Notes: generated by a model from the letters alone, not told the origin. A stretch of 14,949 nucleotides of DNA from Gallionella sp. (GCA_030690245.1 JAUYGW010000295.1:1-14949); one strand, 5' to 3'; shown: positions 1-7,274, counted from the first letter of the stretch. Translations and numbers: made by a program.

Positions 1-164
<164 letters not shown>

Positions 165-298
165 TCAGTGGTTATAACCGGCAAGCTTGGATGGCTAGTC
201 GTTTCATCAGTCGGATGGCTGGTGGCTTTATCAAACAAAAGCGGAATCTACCAGCAGTTGCGGCAGCCTGTCGAGTAGCTATCGGTTAAAATAGCGCC

Positions 299-1273
299 AT
301 GAAGATTATCCGTATTGTCATTGCACTGCTGGCATGGCTGCTGGTGCCGTATTCCGCCCATTCCGCCACGCTGCCTGGCCTCCCTGAATTCATTGACGAA
401 ATGGTTGCCGAACACCAGTTCAGGCGCGGCGAACTGGAAAACCTGTTTGCGCATGCGCAGCATCTTCCGGCGGTGATCGACGCGATTTCCCGCCCCGCGA
501 CCACCAGGCCGTGGCTGAAATACCGCGCGGCTTTCGTGAACCCGAAGCGCGTCAGGCTCGGCCTGGAGTTCTGGAAGAAATACCGGCATACCCTGCGCCG
601 CGCCGAGCAGAAGTACGGCGTGCCGCAGGAGATCATCATCGCGGTGATCGGCGTGGAAACCATTTACGGGCAGAATGCCGGCAATTTTCTGGTGCTGGAT
701 GCGCTGACTACGCTGGCGTTCGATTATCCGCGCCGCGCAGTATTTTTTCGCGGCGAGCTGGAAAACTACCTGCTGCTGGCGCGCGAACAGCAGTTCGATC
801 TGCTGGCCATACGCGGTTCGTATGCCGGCGCGCTGGGCATCCCGCAATTCATGCCGGGCAGCTATCGCAACTATGCGGTGGACTTCAACGGCAACCGCAC
901 GATTGATTTGCTGCGTGAAGATCAGGATGCGATAGGCAGCGTGGCCAATTATCTGCGAGGCTATGGCTGGATCAAGGGCGAACCGGTCGCGGTGCGCGCG
1001 CGAGTCGGCGACGAAATCGGTCTCGGCGAAATCAGGACGCCGCGCAGCCTCGCCGAATGGGCGGCGGCGGGGGTGGCCCCAAGCGTGAGTATCGCGCCGG
1101 ACCAATCCGCGCGCCTGGTCGATTTCACGGTGGAGGAGGGCAAGGAATTCTGGCTCGCGTTCAATAATTTCGAGGTCATCACGCGCTATAACAACAGCGA
1201 CTTCTACGCGATGTCGGTGTTGCAGCTGGCCGAGGAATTGAAGGCGGCACGTAAAACTAGTTTGCCGAAGTGA
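299..1273 (+). CDS. mltB: Membrane-bound lytic murein transglycosylase B family (MltB)
   Basis: The 324-aa protein is a peptidoglycan-cleaving lytic transglycosylase of the MltB/SLT-3 family, acting in the periplasm and leaving 1,6-anhydromuramyl ends. The core is clear: GVPQEIIIAVIGVETIYG places the catalytic glutamate at about residue 120, and AGALGIPQFMPGSYRNYAV with DFNGN follows at about 175-205. Residues 1-23 form a signal peptide ending near AHSA. No lipobox cysteine is present, so unlike E. coli MltB this one is probably soluble in the periplasm rather than lipid-anchored. The start is set by the signal peptide; no Shine-Dalgarno sequence is visible, and a TAAAAT sits only 6 bp upstream of the ATG. 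The 3' end overlaps the convergent NlpC/P60 gene by 17 bp. Confidence 0.93.
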   Translation: MKIIRIVIALLAWLLVPYSAHSATLPGLPEFIDEMVAEHQFRRGELENLFAHAQHLPAVIDAISRPATTRPWLKYRAAFVNPKRVRLGLEFWKKYRHTLRRAEQKYGVPQEIIIAVIGVETIYGQNAGNFLVLDALTTLAFDYPRRAVFFRGELENYLLLAREQQFDLLAIRGSYAGALGIPQFMPGSYRNYAVDFNGNRTIDLLREDQDAIGSVANYLRGYGWIKGEPVAVRARVGDEIGLGEIRTPRSLAEWAAAGVAPSVSIAPDQSARLVDFTVEEGKEFWLAFNNFEVITRYNNSDFYAMSVLQLAEELKAARKTSLPK

Positions 1274-1724
1274 TCCGCCGCGCGCCGTCGTAGCGGTTGC
1301 GCCAGTATTTTTCGCGCATGCTCGCCATCATGACCGCCTTGCCGCTGCTGAGGGAATGCACGAAACGTTCCTCGCCGACATAAATGCCGACATGTGAGAA
1401 CGGTCGCTGGCGCGTGTTGAAGAACACCAGGTCGCCGGGGCGTAACTGGCCGGCGTCCAGCGGCGCTCCTGCGCGGCTCATCTCCGTGCTGGTGCGCGGC
1501 AGTTTGATTCCCAGCGTGTTCAGGTAGACATGCTGCACGAAGCCGCTGCAATCGAAGCCGTTGTCGCTCGAACTGCCGCCGTAGCGATAGGGCGTATCGA
1601 ACAGGCTCAGCGCATAGAGCGCGACATCGTTCATGCGCCCTGCGGTGGCCGGTTCCGGGGGGCGGGCCGGCGTGGCGCAGGCGCCGAGCAGCAGGACGAG
1701 TAAAGTAAGGCAGAGACGTTGCAT
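1257..1724 (-). CDS. NlpC/P60 family lipoprotein (Spr/MepS-like peptidoglycan endopeptidase)
   Basis: The 155-aa protein starts with a short hydrophobic lipoprotein signal and lipobox LGAC (lipidated Cys16), a Pro-rich linker, then an NlpC/P60 papain-like domain from about residue 33. The catalytic set is visible: Cys59 in FDCSGF, His111 in FSHVGIYVG, and a third polar residue His123 in FVHS. The family cleaves peptide stems in murein; E. coli MepS (Spr) has the same layout, with a DCSGF cysteine and two histidines. It is probably outer-membrane anchored. The ATG at 1724 is chosen because it directly precedes the signal peptide; an in-frame TTG at 1760 would add 12 residues unlike a signal sequence. 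It converges with mltB, another murein hydrolase, with a 17-bp overlap of coding ends. The exact substrate cannot be told from sequence. Confidence 0.9.
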   Translation of the reverse strand: MQRLCLTLLVLLLGACATPARPPEPATAGRMNDVALYALSLFDTPYRYGGSSSDNGFDCSGFVQHVYLNTLGIKLPRTSTEMSRAGAPLDAGQLRPGDLVFFNTRQRPFSHVGIYVGEERFVHSLSSGKAVMMASMREKYWRNRYDGARRITSAN

Positions 1725-1786
1725 GGTGTAAAATTTACGGCAAAGCGGCATTGTTTGCAAAGAAATGTCGTTTTATAAAAAGCAAT

Positions 1787-1940
1787 TTAGCCACGGATAA
1801 ACACAGATGAACACTGATTGCCAAAGTGCAGGGGCGATTGATGAATCGCCACTGCTTATCAAAGCCACCTTGCGGGTGAACGGCGGATTTACCTTCATGC
1901 TTTGCTTTGTCGGTGGTAATCCGTGTACATCCGTGGCTGA
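1787..1940. repeat. Palindromic repeat element A, copy 1
   Basis: A 154-bp element whose ends are inverted: TTAGCCACGGAT at the left and ATCCGTGGCTGA at the right, each followed inward by ACAC-GAT / ATC-GTGT units. The reverse complement of this copy aligns with copy 2 (13228-13383) over both ends and part of the core, including a shared CATGA..TAAATCC block. The core also holds a small hairpin, GGCGATTGATGAATCGCC, at 1833-1850. It lies between the divergent NlpC/P60 and secretin-like genes, ending 17 bp before the latter's ATG. Short reading frames inside it are by-products of the repeat. Confidence 0.85.
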
Positions 1941-1957
1941 TTGCGGTTTTTAGGTTT

Positions 1958-2815
1958 ATGAAAAATATCCTCGCGGGTTTCATTCTGTTGTTGTTCTCCG
2001 CGCCCGTCTGGGCGGAGTTGGAAATCATCGCGCTCAAGTATCGCAGCGCCGAGGAAGTGCTGCCCGTCATCCGGCCGTTGCTGGATAAGAATGCCATCGC
2101 CAGCGGCATGAATTACCAGCTCATCCTGCGCACCTCGCCGCGCAACCTTGAGGAAATAAAAAGGCTGCTGGAGAGCATCGATGTCGCGCCGCGCCGCCTG
2201 AAAATCACCGTGATGCAGAACGTGGACAGCGAAACCGTCGCGCGGCTGACCGAGGTGTCCGGCAATGTCGGCCTGAGCCGCAACGCGCGGATTGCCGTGC
2301 CGGGCAGCGGCGACAGCAGCGGCCTGAATGTCGAACTCGTGCAGGGACAGGACAGGCTGAAGGCCAGGGTGATCTCCACCCGCTCGCTCGAAGACGAGCG
2401 CAACACCCAGCAGCTGCAAGTGCTGGAAGGCAATCGCGCGCTGGTGCGCAGCGGGCAATCTGTTCCCGTGCCGCAGCGGCAGGTGATACAGAATCAGTGG
2501 GGCACGCAGGTGATCGACAGCACGCAATATCAGGAAGCGGGCAGCGGGTTCTACGTGCTGCCGCGCATCAGCGGCGACCGGGTGACGCTGGAGATCAGCA
2601 CGCAGAACGACGCGTTCGTGCCGGACAGCGGCGACCAGCCGGTCATGCGTGTCCAGCAGACCTCCAGCACCGTATCCGGCCGCCTTGGCGAATGGCTGGA
2701 AGTGGGCGGACTGGGGCAGCAGAAAGACTATGACGACCCGACTATTTCCACGCGCGGCACATCCCGGGCGCGCGAGCAGCGCAGTGTGCTGATCAAGGTG
2801 GAAGAAATTAAATAG
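1958..2815 (+). CDS. Short secretin-like exported protein (type II/III secretion secretin domain)
   Basis: The 285-aa product carries a signal peptide (residues 1-19, ending APVWA), an N1/NolW-like subdomain (about 20-85, with LKYRSAEEVLPVIRPLL and IKRLLESIDVAPRRLKITV), and a region resembling the secretin core (about 150-285: SGQSVPV at 165-171, GFYVLPRI at 197-204, VTLEIS, GEWLEVGGL at 244-252). True secretins are usually over 400 aa and continue past the GGL motif into the barrel and lip; here the chain ends about 33 residues later. It may be a minimal secretin, a secretin-interacting periplasmic protein, or a shortened relative. No other secretion or pilus assembly gene is adjacent. The ATG at 1958 is chosen because the frame upstream of it is made of repeat element A; AGG at 1952-1954 is a weak ribosome site. 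No partner can be assigned. Confidence 0.75.
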   Translation: MKNILAGFILLLFSAPVWAELEIIALKYRSAEEVLPVIRPLLDKNAIASGMNYQLILRTSPRNLEEIKRLLESIDVAPRRLKITVMQNVDSETVARLTEVSGNVGLSRNARIAVPGSGDSSGLNVELVQGQDRLKARVISTRSLEDERNTQQLQVLEGNRALVRSGQSVPVPQRQVIQNQWGTQVIDSTQYQEAGSGFYVLPRISGDRVTLEISTQNDAFVPDSGDQPVMRVQQTSSTVSGRLGEWLEVGGLGQQKDYDDPTISTRGTSRAREQRSVLIKVEEIK

Positions 2816-2900
2816 CGTTGGAGTGGCGAGTGAAGGCGCGGGAAAAGATTTTTCAAGTTAAGCAAAAAGGAAAAAGATCGAATGCTTCAGCCAGTTTTCA

Positions 2901-2911
2901 AAGATGTATGT
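2901..2911 (+). promoter_or_regulatory. Possible NsrR half-site upstream of nnrS
   Basis: AAGATGTATGT matches the known 11-base NsrR half-site (AAGATGYATTT) at 10 of 11 positions and lies 69-79 bp before the nnrS start. NsrR is the nitric-oxide-sensing repressor that commonly controls nnrS and hemerythrin genes. The second half of the usual inverted pair is not visible, so chance is a real alternative. Confidence 0.3.
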
Positions 2912-2979
2912 CAATCACGCGACTCGATGTCGCCCGTTAATCCTGAATGGCTCGCACAATCGAGCAGCCGGAGCGCAAG

Positions 2980-4140
2980 ATGAAGCTGTCCGCGCATCCG
3001 CTCTGGCTGGTGGGCTTCCGCCCGTTTTTTGCATTGGCGTGTCTGTCCGGATTGAGCCTGCCGATCCTGTGGGCGCTGTTCTTTTCGGGCGCCATTCCGG
3101 CGCCTGCGACCTCGTTTTCAATGGTGCAGTGGCACGCGCACGAGATGTTCTTCGGCTTCGGCTGGGCGGTTCTCGGCGGCTTTCTGCTGACCTCGACCAA
3201 GAACTGGGTGAAGGTGCGCGGCTATCATGGTTATGCGCTGATGTTTCTGGTTGCCGCGTGGCTGTTCGAACGCGCCGGCATGTGGTTCGAAGGCGTCTGG
3301 CCGACATTCCTGTTTTTGATTTCAAACAATCTGTTCATCGGGTCGATTGTCGCGATGCTGTTGTGGACGCTGATCCGCAATCGCAAGGGCGACTTCTATC
3401 CGGATAACTATTTCTTCCTGCTGATTCTCCCGGTTTTTCTGGTGGCGAAGAACTTGATGCTCAGCGCCGAATATGCGCAGATCGGCTGGAGCATGGTGCT
3501 GGGGCTGTTCCGGATGGCCTTTCTGGTGATGCTGGAGCGGACGCTGGCGCAGTTCATGAAGGGCGCATTCAATGTAGCGATCCTGCAAAACCCGGCGCTC
3601 GACAAGGCGATCAAGCTGCTCGGGCTGCTGCTGGTGTTTGAAAGCCTGATGCCGGCGCAACTGTCAGGCGGAATCGCCTTGCTGCTCGCGCTGCTGCTGG
3701 CCGGACGCTTCGTTTTCTGGAAGCCGCAACTGGGGCTGCGGCGGCTCGACATCGGCATCATGTATCTGGGCTATCTCGCCATCGTCGTGCAACTGTTGGT
3801 CGAGTTTTTCAACCGCCTCGCTCCTGTTGAATGGGTCGGCTCCGTATCGATCCACCTGTTTGCCTTCGGTGCGATGGGGCTGATCATTCCCGCGATGCTG
3901 GTCAGGATATCGAAAGGGCACACGGGCAGGAAGGCGGCCTTCGATGCGCTCGACAAGCTGGCGCTGTGGATCATGATGCTGGGGTTCTTGTTCCGCATCG
4001 TCGCGCCGCAGATTCATCCCGCCGGTTACACATACTGGATTTACCTCGCGGCGTTTTGCTGGTTCGCCTGTTTCGCGCTGCTCGCCTGGCGCTATATTCC
4101 CTTCCTCATGCAGCCGCGCATCGACGGCAAGGAACATTGA
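2980..4140 (+). CDS. nnrS: NnrS family heme/copper membrane protein
   Basis: The 386-aa polytopic inner-membrane protein (about 12 hydrophobic segments) has the NnrS signatures: HPLWLVGFRPFF at residues 6-17, VQWHAHEMFFGFG around His52 and His54, KVRGYHGYAL with His83, SIHLFAFGAMGLIIPAML, and SKGHTGR. NnrS proteins bind heme and copper and belong to the nitric-oxide stress and denitrification regulon; work in Vibrio links them to keeping iron pools usable under NO, but the chemistry is not settled. The start at 2980 is preferred: GGAG at 2970-2973 sits 6 bp upstream and the family normally begins just before the HPL..GFRPFF motif. An ATG at 2947 would add 11 residues but has no ribosome site. 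A possible NsrR half-site lies upstream. Confidence 0.9.
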   Translation: MKLSAHPLWLVGFRPFFALACLSGLSLPILWALFFSGAIPAPATSFSMVQWHAHEMFFGFGWAVLGGFLLTSTKNWVKVRGYHGYALMFLVAAWLFERAGMWFEGVWPTFLFLISNNLFIGSIVAMLLWTLIRNRKGDFYPDNYFFLLILPVFLVAKNLMLSAEYAQIGWSMVLGLFRMAFLVMLERTLAQFMKGAFNVAILQNPALDKAIKLLGLLLVFESLMPAQLSGGIALLLALLLAGRFVFWKPQLGLRRLDIGIMYLGYLAIVVQLLVEFFNRLAPVEWVGSVSIHLFAFGAMGLIIPAMLVRISKGHTGRKAAFDALDKLALWIMMLGFLFRIVAPQIHPAGYTYWIYLAAFCWFACFALLAWRYIPFLMQPRIDGKEH

Positions 4141-4147
4141 CGGCGCG

Positions 4148-4180
4148 CCTTGGGCCGTTGCCATGCAGCTTGGCTCAAGG
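4148..4180. other. Stem-loop after nnrS
   Basis: CCTTGGGCC (4148-4156) pairs with GGCTCAAGG (4172-4180) with one G-U pair across a 15-base loop, starting 8 bases after the nnrS stop. There is no following T-run, so it is not a classic intrinsic terminator; it could stabilise the nnrS 3' end or mean nothing. Confidence 0.3.
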
Positions 4181-4229
4181 CAGAATACAGGCGCAGGGGG
4201 TTTGCTTACCGCTTGGTCAGGAGGCGCAA

Positions 4230-4625
4230 ATGGAACTTCGCACAAAAAGGGATGACCGGAAAATAATTGCCGCTCTCATCTGCCTGTTTGCCGGTTTTAT
4301 TTTTATCTGGAACATCGCGGCGCACACGGCGGACATTTACGAATTGCGCCTGGACGCGGAAACATGCCAGCGGGTAAGGGCGCTCGGGTTGACACCTTCC
4401 GACAGTTGCGTGATTACAGCGCCGTTCCAGCCGTTCGGACTCGTCCCGGGCGGGCACCTGATCCTGCCGGATGGCAGCGACATTCAGATTGCGCCGGTCG
4501 CGGCAAACCGGACCAACCAGAGCGCGGAATGGTCAGCATCGATGAAAGCGCAATTCTGGGCCGCCCTGCTGTTCTGGGCCGCTACGCTGGCGCTGCTGCT
4601 GAGCGCATTTCGCGGCAGGAAGTGA
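4230..4625 (+). CDS. Small two-helix membrane protein, unknown function
   Basis: I do not recognise this 131-aa protein. It has a short basic N-terminus (MELRTKRDDRK), a hydrophobic helix at about 12-31, a loop of about 75 residues, and a second helix at about 109-127 followed by basic RGRK. By the positive-inside rule both ends are cytoplasmic and the loop periplasmic. The loop holds exactly two cysteines (Cys46 and Cys60), which could form a disulphide. The start is well supported: a full AGGAGG at 4219-4224 lies 5 bp before the ATG. It follows nnrS by 89 bp on the same strand and may be co-transcribed, suggesting a role in the same stress or redox context, but this is inference only. Its 3' end faces the hemerythrin gene with a 7-bp gap. 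Confidence 0.8.
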   Translation: MELRTKRDDRKIIAALICLFAGFIFIWNIAAHTADIYELRLDAETCQRVRALGLTPSDSCVITAPFQPFGLVPGGHLILPDGSDIQIAPVAANRTNQSAEWSASMKAQFWAALLFWAATLALLLSAFRGRK

Positions 4626-4632
4626 CTTCAGG

Positions 4633-5187
4633 TCAGGCGGCCGGCGCCGAAGGAAACTTCGCGCCGCGCCGTTCCGCCATGCATTTCCCCAAGGCCATGA
4701 TCTGCTCCGGGCTGAGCAGGTGCGCGGCAAGCGGCAGCAGTTCGGTTTCTTCCAGGGCGATGTGGCGGGTGTAGCTGCCGGATAATTTTTCGACCAGCGC
4801 CTCGGGCAGCGGCGCATTCACCCCTTCGGCAAGTTTTGCCACGACCGCGCGCGTTTCGCTCCAAGCGGCGAACATGACAACATGCTGGGCGAGCAGGCGA
4901 TCGATCAAGGTTTCGACCTCATCCTTGTTCGGCACATCCAGCGCCAGCAGCGTGGGAAATAAATTTTCCTCTTCATCCTGATGGTGGAACTGCCCGGCGG
5001 TGTCGAAGTAGCGCAGGATGCCTTGAGCGGCCTGTTGCGCTTGCTGGTCGCAACCGTGGGCAGGCAAGTGCGCCACCAGTTTTTGCAACGTGCCGAGTTG
5101 CCGCTGAATCTTGCCGTGGCACGCGCTCAGCATTTCCAGCGGGTGATCGAAACTGGGGGCGGCTTCGCCGGATGCAAACGAAATCAT
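4633..5187 (-). CDS. Hemerythrin HHE domain protein
   Basis: The 184-aa cytoplasmic protein is predicted to be an all-helical four-helix bundle with a non-heme di-iron site. Ligand-like residues are His15 or His24 on helix 1, His69 and Glu73 (FHHQDEEENLFP), His102, and His142 with Glu146 (RHIALEETELLP), giving two HxxxE signatures. Such proteins bind O2 or NO, or handle oxidative and nitrosative stress. No signal peptide is present. It is the last gene of a minus-strand trio with the SirB2-like and 429-aa membrane proteins: only 10 bp separate it from the SirB2-like stop, and its ribosome site (TAAGGA) overlaps that stop codon, which implies translational coupling. It is only partly similar in layout to the second hemerythrin at 7275-7706, so the two probably have different partners. 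Confidence 0.9.
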   Translation of the reverse strand: MISFASGEAAPSFDHPLEMLSACHGKIQRQLGTLQKLVAHLPAHGCDQQAQQAAQGILRYFDTAGQFHHQDEEENLFPTLLALDVPNKDEVETLIDRLLAQHVVMFAAWSETRAVVAKLAEGVNAPLPEALVEKLSGSYTRHIALEETELLPLAAHLLSPEQIMALGKCMAERRGAKFPSAPAA

Positions 5188-5197
5188 TGTGTGGTCC

Positions 5198-5581
5198 TTA
5201 TTGGATAAACGGTAAGGGGTTGTGCTGTTTTGCGACCAGCACGATGTAGGCGAATACCGCCAGTGCCGCCAGCCATGCGGAAACGCGCACTGCCTTCGTC
5301 TTGCCGTATTTCAGCGCGATGGTGCCCAGCAGGATATACAGCACCAGGCCGAAGAACTTGGCGGTCAGCCACCCATCCACGAAGGGGTATTGCTGGACGG
5401 TGAAAGCCAGCGCCAGCGCGCTGACGAGCAGCAGCGTATCCACGACATGCGGCACGATCTTGACCCAGCGCTGCCGCATGATCGGCGAGCCGTTGAAGCT
5501 CCAGATGCCGCGCAGGAAAAACAGCGCGAAGCTGATGACGGCGCAGGAGACATGAATATGTTTGAGCAAAAAATAACTCAT
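5198..5581 (-). CDS. SirB2 family inner-membrane protein
   Basis: The 127-aa protein with four predicted membrane helices (about 9-30, 45-64, 72-92 and 98-117) matches the SirB2 family by its N-terminus, YFLLKHIHVSCAVISFALFF followed by LRGIW, and the PHVVDTLLL segment with His45. His8, His10 and His45 are conserved-type positions and could bind heme or metal, but that is inference. SirB was named from a Salmonella invasion-regulatory locus; its biochemical role is not known. Its stop is 10 bp before the hemerythrin ATG and its own start is 8 bp after the stop of the 429-aa membrane gene. TGAGG at that stop serves as ribosome site, so the trio is one operon. Confidence 0.87.
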   Translation of the reverse strand: MSYFLLKHIHVSCAVISFALFFLRGIWSFNGSPIMRQRWVKIVPHVVDTLLLVSALALAFTVQQYPFVDGWLTAKFFGLVLYILLGTIALKYGKTKAVRVSAWLAALAVFAYIVLVAKQHNPLPFIQ

Positions 5582-5589
5582 GGAAAACC

Positions 5590-6879
5590 TCAGGGCGATG
5601 TTTGTTCAATTTTCCGGAGGGTGCGCCGGTAGACCGCGATGCCGGTGAAGACGCCATAGCCCAGCAGTGCTCCCTGCAGCAGCAGCCCGAGCATGACCAG
5701 CCACGCCGCTACGTTCCACCAGGGTGCCAGCAGCGCCGCAAGTAGCGTGCCGCCGTGCAGCCACAGGTGCCGCCACATCCAGGCTTCCGGGATGATGTTT
5801 TTCATGTTCGGAATGCCGGCTGATATTCCGCCGCGAAACAGGTGGAACCAGACCAGGAACGGGACGATTTTATAAAGCATGCCCTGGATCAGGGACAGCG
5901 CGAAACCCAGCAGAAACGCCAGGGCGGACAGCGTCCTGAGCTGGTCGCCGGCTGCCGGCAGGAGCAGCGCTGCCAGCGAAAACAATGCGGCAAACAGCAA
6001 TGAGAGCATGCCCAGCCGGAAGAAACTCAGGGCGGCATCCGGGACACGGCGGCGGCGCTGGTTTTGCAGCCTGATCGTGGCCACGGCGAAACAGCCAGCC
6101 AATGACCAGAAGATGCTTTCCGCGATGAATCGCGCCCATTGCGGCACCGATTCGGGCACGAGCAGCGCCAGATTCAGCAGCAGGGCGGCAAAAATGGCGG
6201 GAGCCAAACCGGCGGTCAGCCATTTCGGGTAGTTCGGGGTGAGCTGGAACATCGGCACCACCTGATAGGACACGCCGATAACCAGCAGCAGCACCCAGCC
6301 GCCCAGTGCCAGGCTGATATGGGCGGCAGCCAGCCTGGCATAGGGCAGGGGCAAGCCGGCGGCGTAGCCTCTGGCCAGCAACACGCCGAGCGTGACGGCG
6401 CCCGCGAGCGACAGGATGGACAGCAGTAGGGCGGTTTTCGTCGCGTTTTTTGCGGTGGCGCGCGCCAGGCTGGTCAGGCTGGCGGCGATGAATACCAGAA
6501 AAGCCAGCCCCAGCAGCGGCCAGGAGAGATTGAGCAGTTCCGACTTGCCCAGCATGAAACCGGCGGACAGCGACAGCGTTCCCGCTATCAACGGCAGGAA
6601 AGTGAGCCATGCCACCAGCCGGGAGGCGGGCATCGGGCTGCCGATCACCACCGGCAGCAATTGCTGGATGGCGCCCAGCATGACCATTGCCATGAATCCC
6701 AGGGTGACGTGATGCGTGGCGGCGATCTGCGCGGGGGCGTGCGGCTCCGCAAACGGATTGCCGTCGGCCATGGCCAGCAGCAGCGCGGCCAGCGCCAGAA
6801 AAATCGGTGCTGCGATGAAAAAACGCAGCGGTACACTGATCGGTGGCGCCTGTTCGGCGCTGAGCGAGGCTAGTTTCAT
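5590..6879 (-). CDS. 12-helix membrane protein, NnrS / cytochrome-oxidase-subunit-I-like
   Basis: The 429-aa protein has about 12 hydrophobic helices. It carries helix-embedded histidines in a pattern reminiscent of heme-bearing membrane proteins: His56-His57 (ATHHVTLGFMAMVMLG), His187 (AAHISLALGGW), His346 (FLVWFHLF), and His371/His375 near the C-terminus, plus two QxxP-type turns (IQQLLPVV, SYQVVPMF). It lacks the HPEVY-like copper-B and tyrosine features of true heme-copper oxidases, so it is unlikely to be a working oxidase or NO reductase. The family is usually annotated only as a hypothetical or NnrS/oxidase-like membrane protein. It is first in the trio with SirB2 and hemerythrin (8-bp spacing). 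The ATG at 6877-6879 has only a weak GGG upstream. Histidine-bound heme is an inference from the pattern. Confidence 0.78.
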   Translation of the reverse strand: MKLASLSAEQAPPISVPLRFFIAAPIFLALAALLLAMADGNPFAEPHAPAQIAATHHVTLGFMAMVMLGAIQQLLPVVIGSPMPASRLVAWLTFLPLIAGTLSLSAGFMLGKSELLNLSWPLLGLAFLVFIAASLTSLARATAKNATKTALLLSILSLAGAVTLGVLLARGYAAGLPLPYARLAAAHISLALGGWVLLLVIGVSYQVVPMFQLTPNYPKWLTAGLAPAIFAALLLNLALLVPESVPQWARFIAESIFWSLAGCFAVATIRLQNQRRRRVPDAALSFFRLGMLSLLFAALFSLAALLLPAAGDQLRTLSALAFLLGFALSLIQGMLYKIVPFLVWFHLFRGGISAGIPNMKNIIPEAWMWRHLWLHGGTLLAALLAPWWNVAAWLVMLGLLLQGALLGYGVFTGIAVYRRTLRKIEQTSP

Positions 6880-6900
6880 CCCAAATAATCCATTAGTCCG

Positions 6901-7023
6901 TCATTCCCGCGCAGGCGGGAATCCAGCAAGGATAAGCATCCCGCGAAGCGGACAAAACCGCGATGTTGTCCCGCTTCGCGGGAGATTTTGTAATCATCTG
7001 GATTCCCGCCTGCGCGGGAATGA
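6901..7023. repeat. Nested inverted-repeat element B (MITE-like)
   Basis: The outer arms 6901-6926 and 6998-7023 are perfect 26-bp inverted repeats. Each arm is itself a small palindrome of the TCATTCCCGC..GCGGGAAT type, a repeat class well known as dispersed copies in proteobacteria (similar to Neisseria dRS3). An inner pair (about 6939-6954 and 6967-6983, TCCCGCGAAGCGG) pairs with one missing base, so the whole element can fold into a long hairpin. It separates the DUF2249 gene from the 429-aa membrane gene, both on the minus strand. Confidence 0.88.
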
Positions 7024-7053
7024 CACAGTTTTGTGATAAAGGGTCGTTTTGTG

Positions 7054-7269
7054 TCATGCGGTGCGGGTAATCAGGATTTTAAAATCGCCATCTGCAAGCG
7101 CCGTGGTTTGCCATGCATAACCGGCATCGCGCAACATTTCGTAGAGCGGGTAGGGTTCGCGGTGGATAAGCACTTGCAGGGTTTCATTGCCGGAAATGGC
7201 TGGCAGCGCGCGAATGATGTTCTCGAAAGGCTCCGGCGGAGGCAGACCGCGTACGTCAAGTTCCGGCAT
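7054..7269 (-). CDS. DUF2249 domain protein
   Basis: The 71-aa protein (MPELDVRGLPPPEPFENII at the start, then LQVLIHREPYPLYEML and ADGDFKILI) matches the DUF2249 family over its full length. The LDVRGLPPPEP and REPxPLY motifs are diagnostic. The family has a TusA/SirA-like fold and is often encoded with hemerythrins, NO reductase or cytochrome oxidase genes; its function is not established. The ATG at 7269 is chosen by family alignment. A TTG at 7278 would add three residues, and that TTG overlaps the hemerythrin stop (TTGA), so translation is probably coupled either way. No good ribosome site is seen for either start. Confidence 0.88.
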   Translation of the reverse strand: MPELDVRGLPPPEPFENIIRALPAISGNETLQVLIHREPYPLYEMLRDAGYAWQTTALADGDFKILITRTA

Positions 7270-7274
7270 CGTGG

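Noticed and set aside
286..292. TAAAAT as a -10 box for mltB
   Set aside because: It lies only 6 bp before the ATG with no -35 at proper spacing; a leaderless transcript is possible but unsupported.
248..1105. A 285-codon open frame on the minus strand opposite mltB
   Set aside because: Shadow frame of MltB; Arg/Gln/His-rich composition typical of GC-rich antisense frames.
1735..2109. Possible short genes from element A (CTRI..TDK..VHLCLSVAK-type peptides)
   Set aside because: The peptide similarity between 1735-2109 and 13238-14005 comes from translating the repeat itself; there is no ribosome site or domain.
2947..2979. Upstream ATG for nnrS
   Set aside because: No ribosome site, whereas the ATG at 2980 has GGAG at ideal spacing and fits the family N-terminus.
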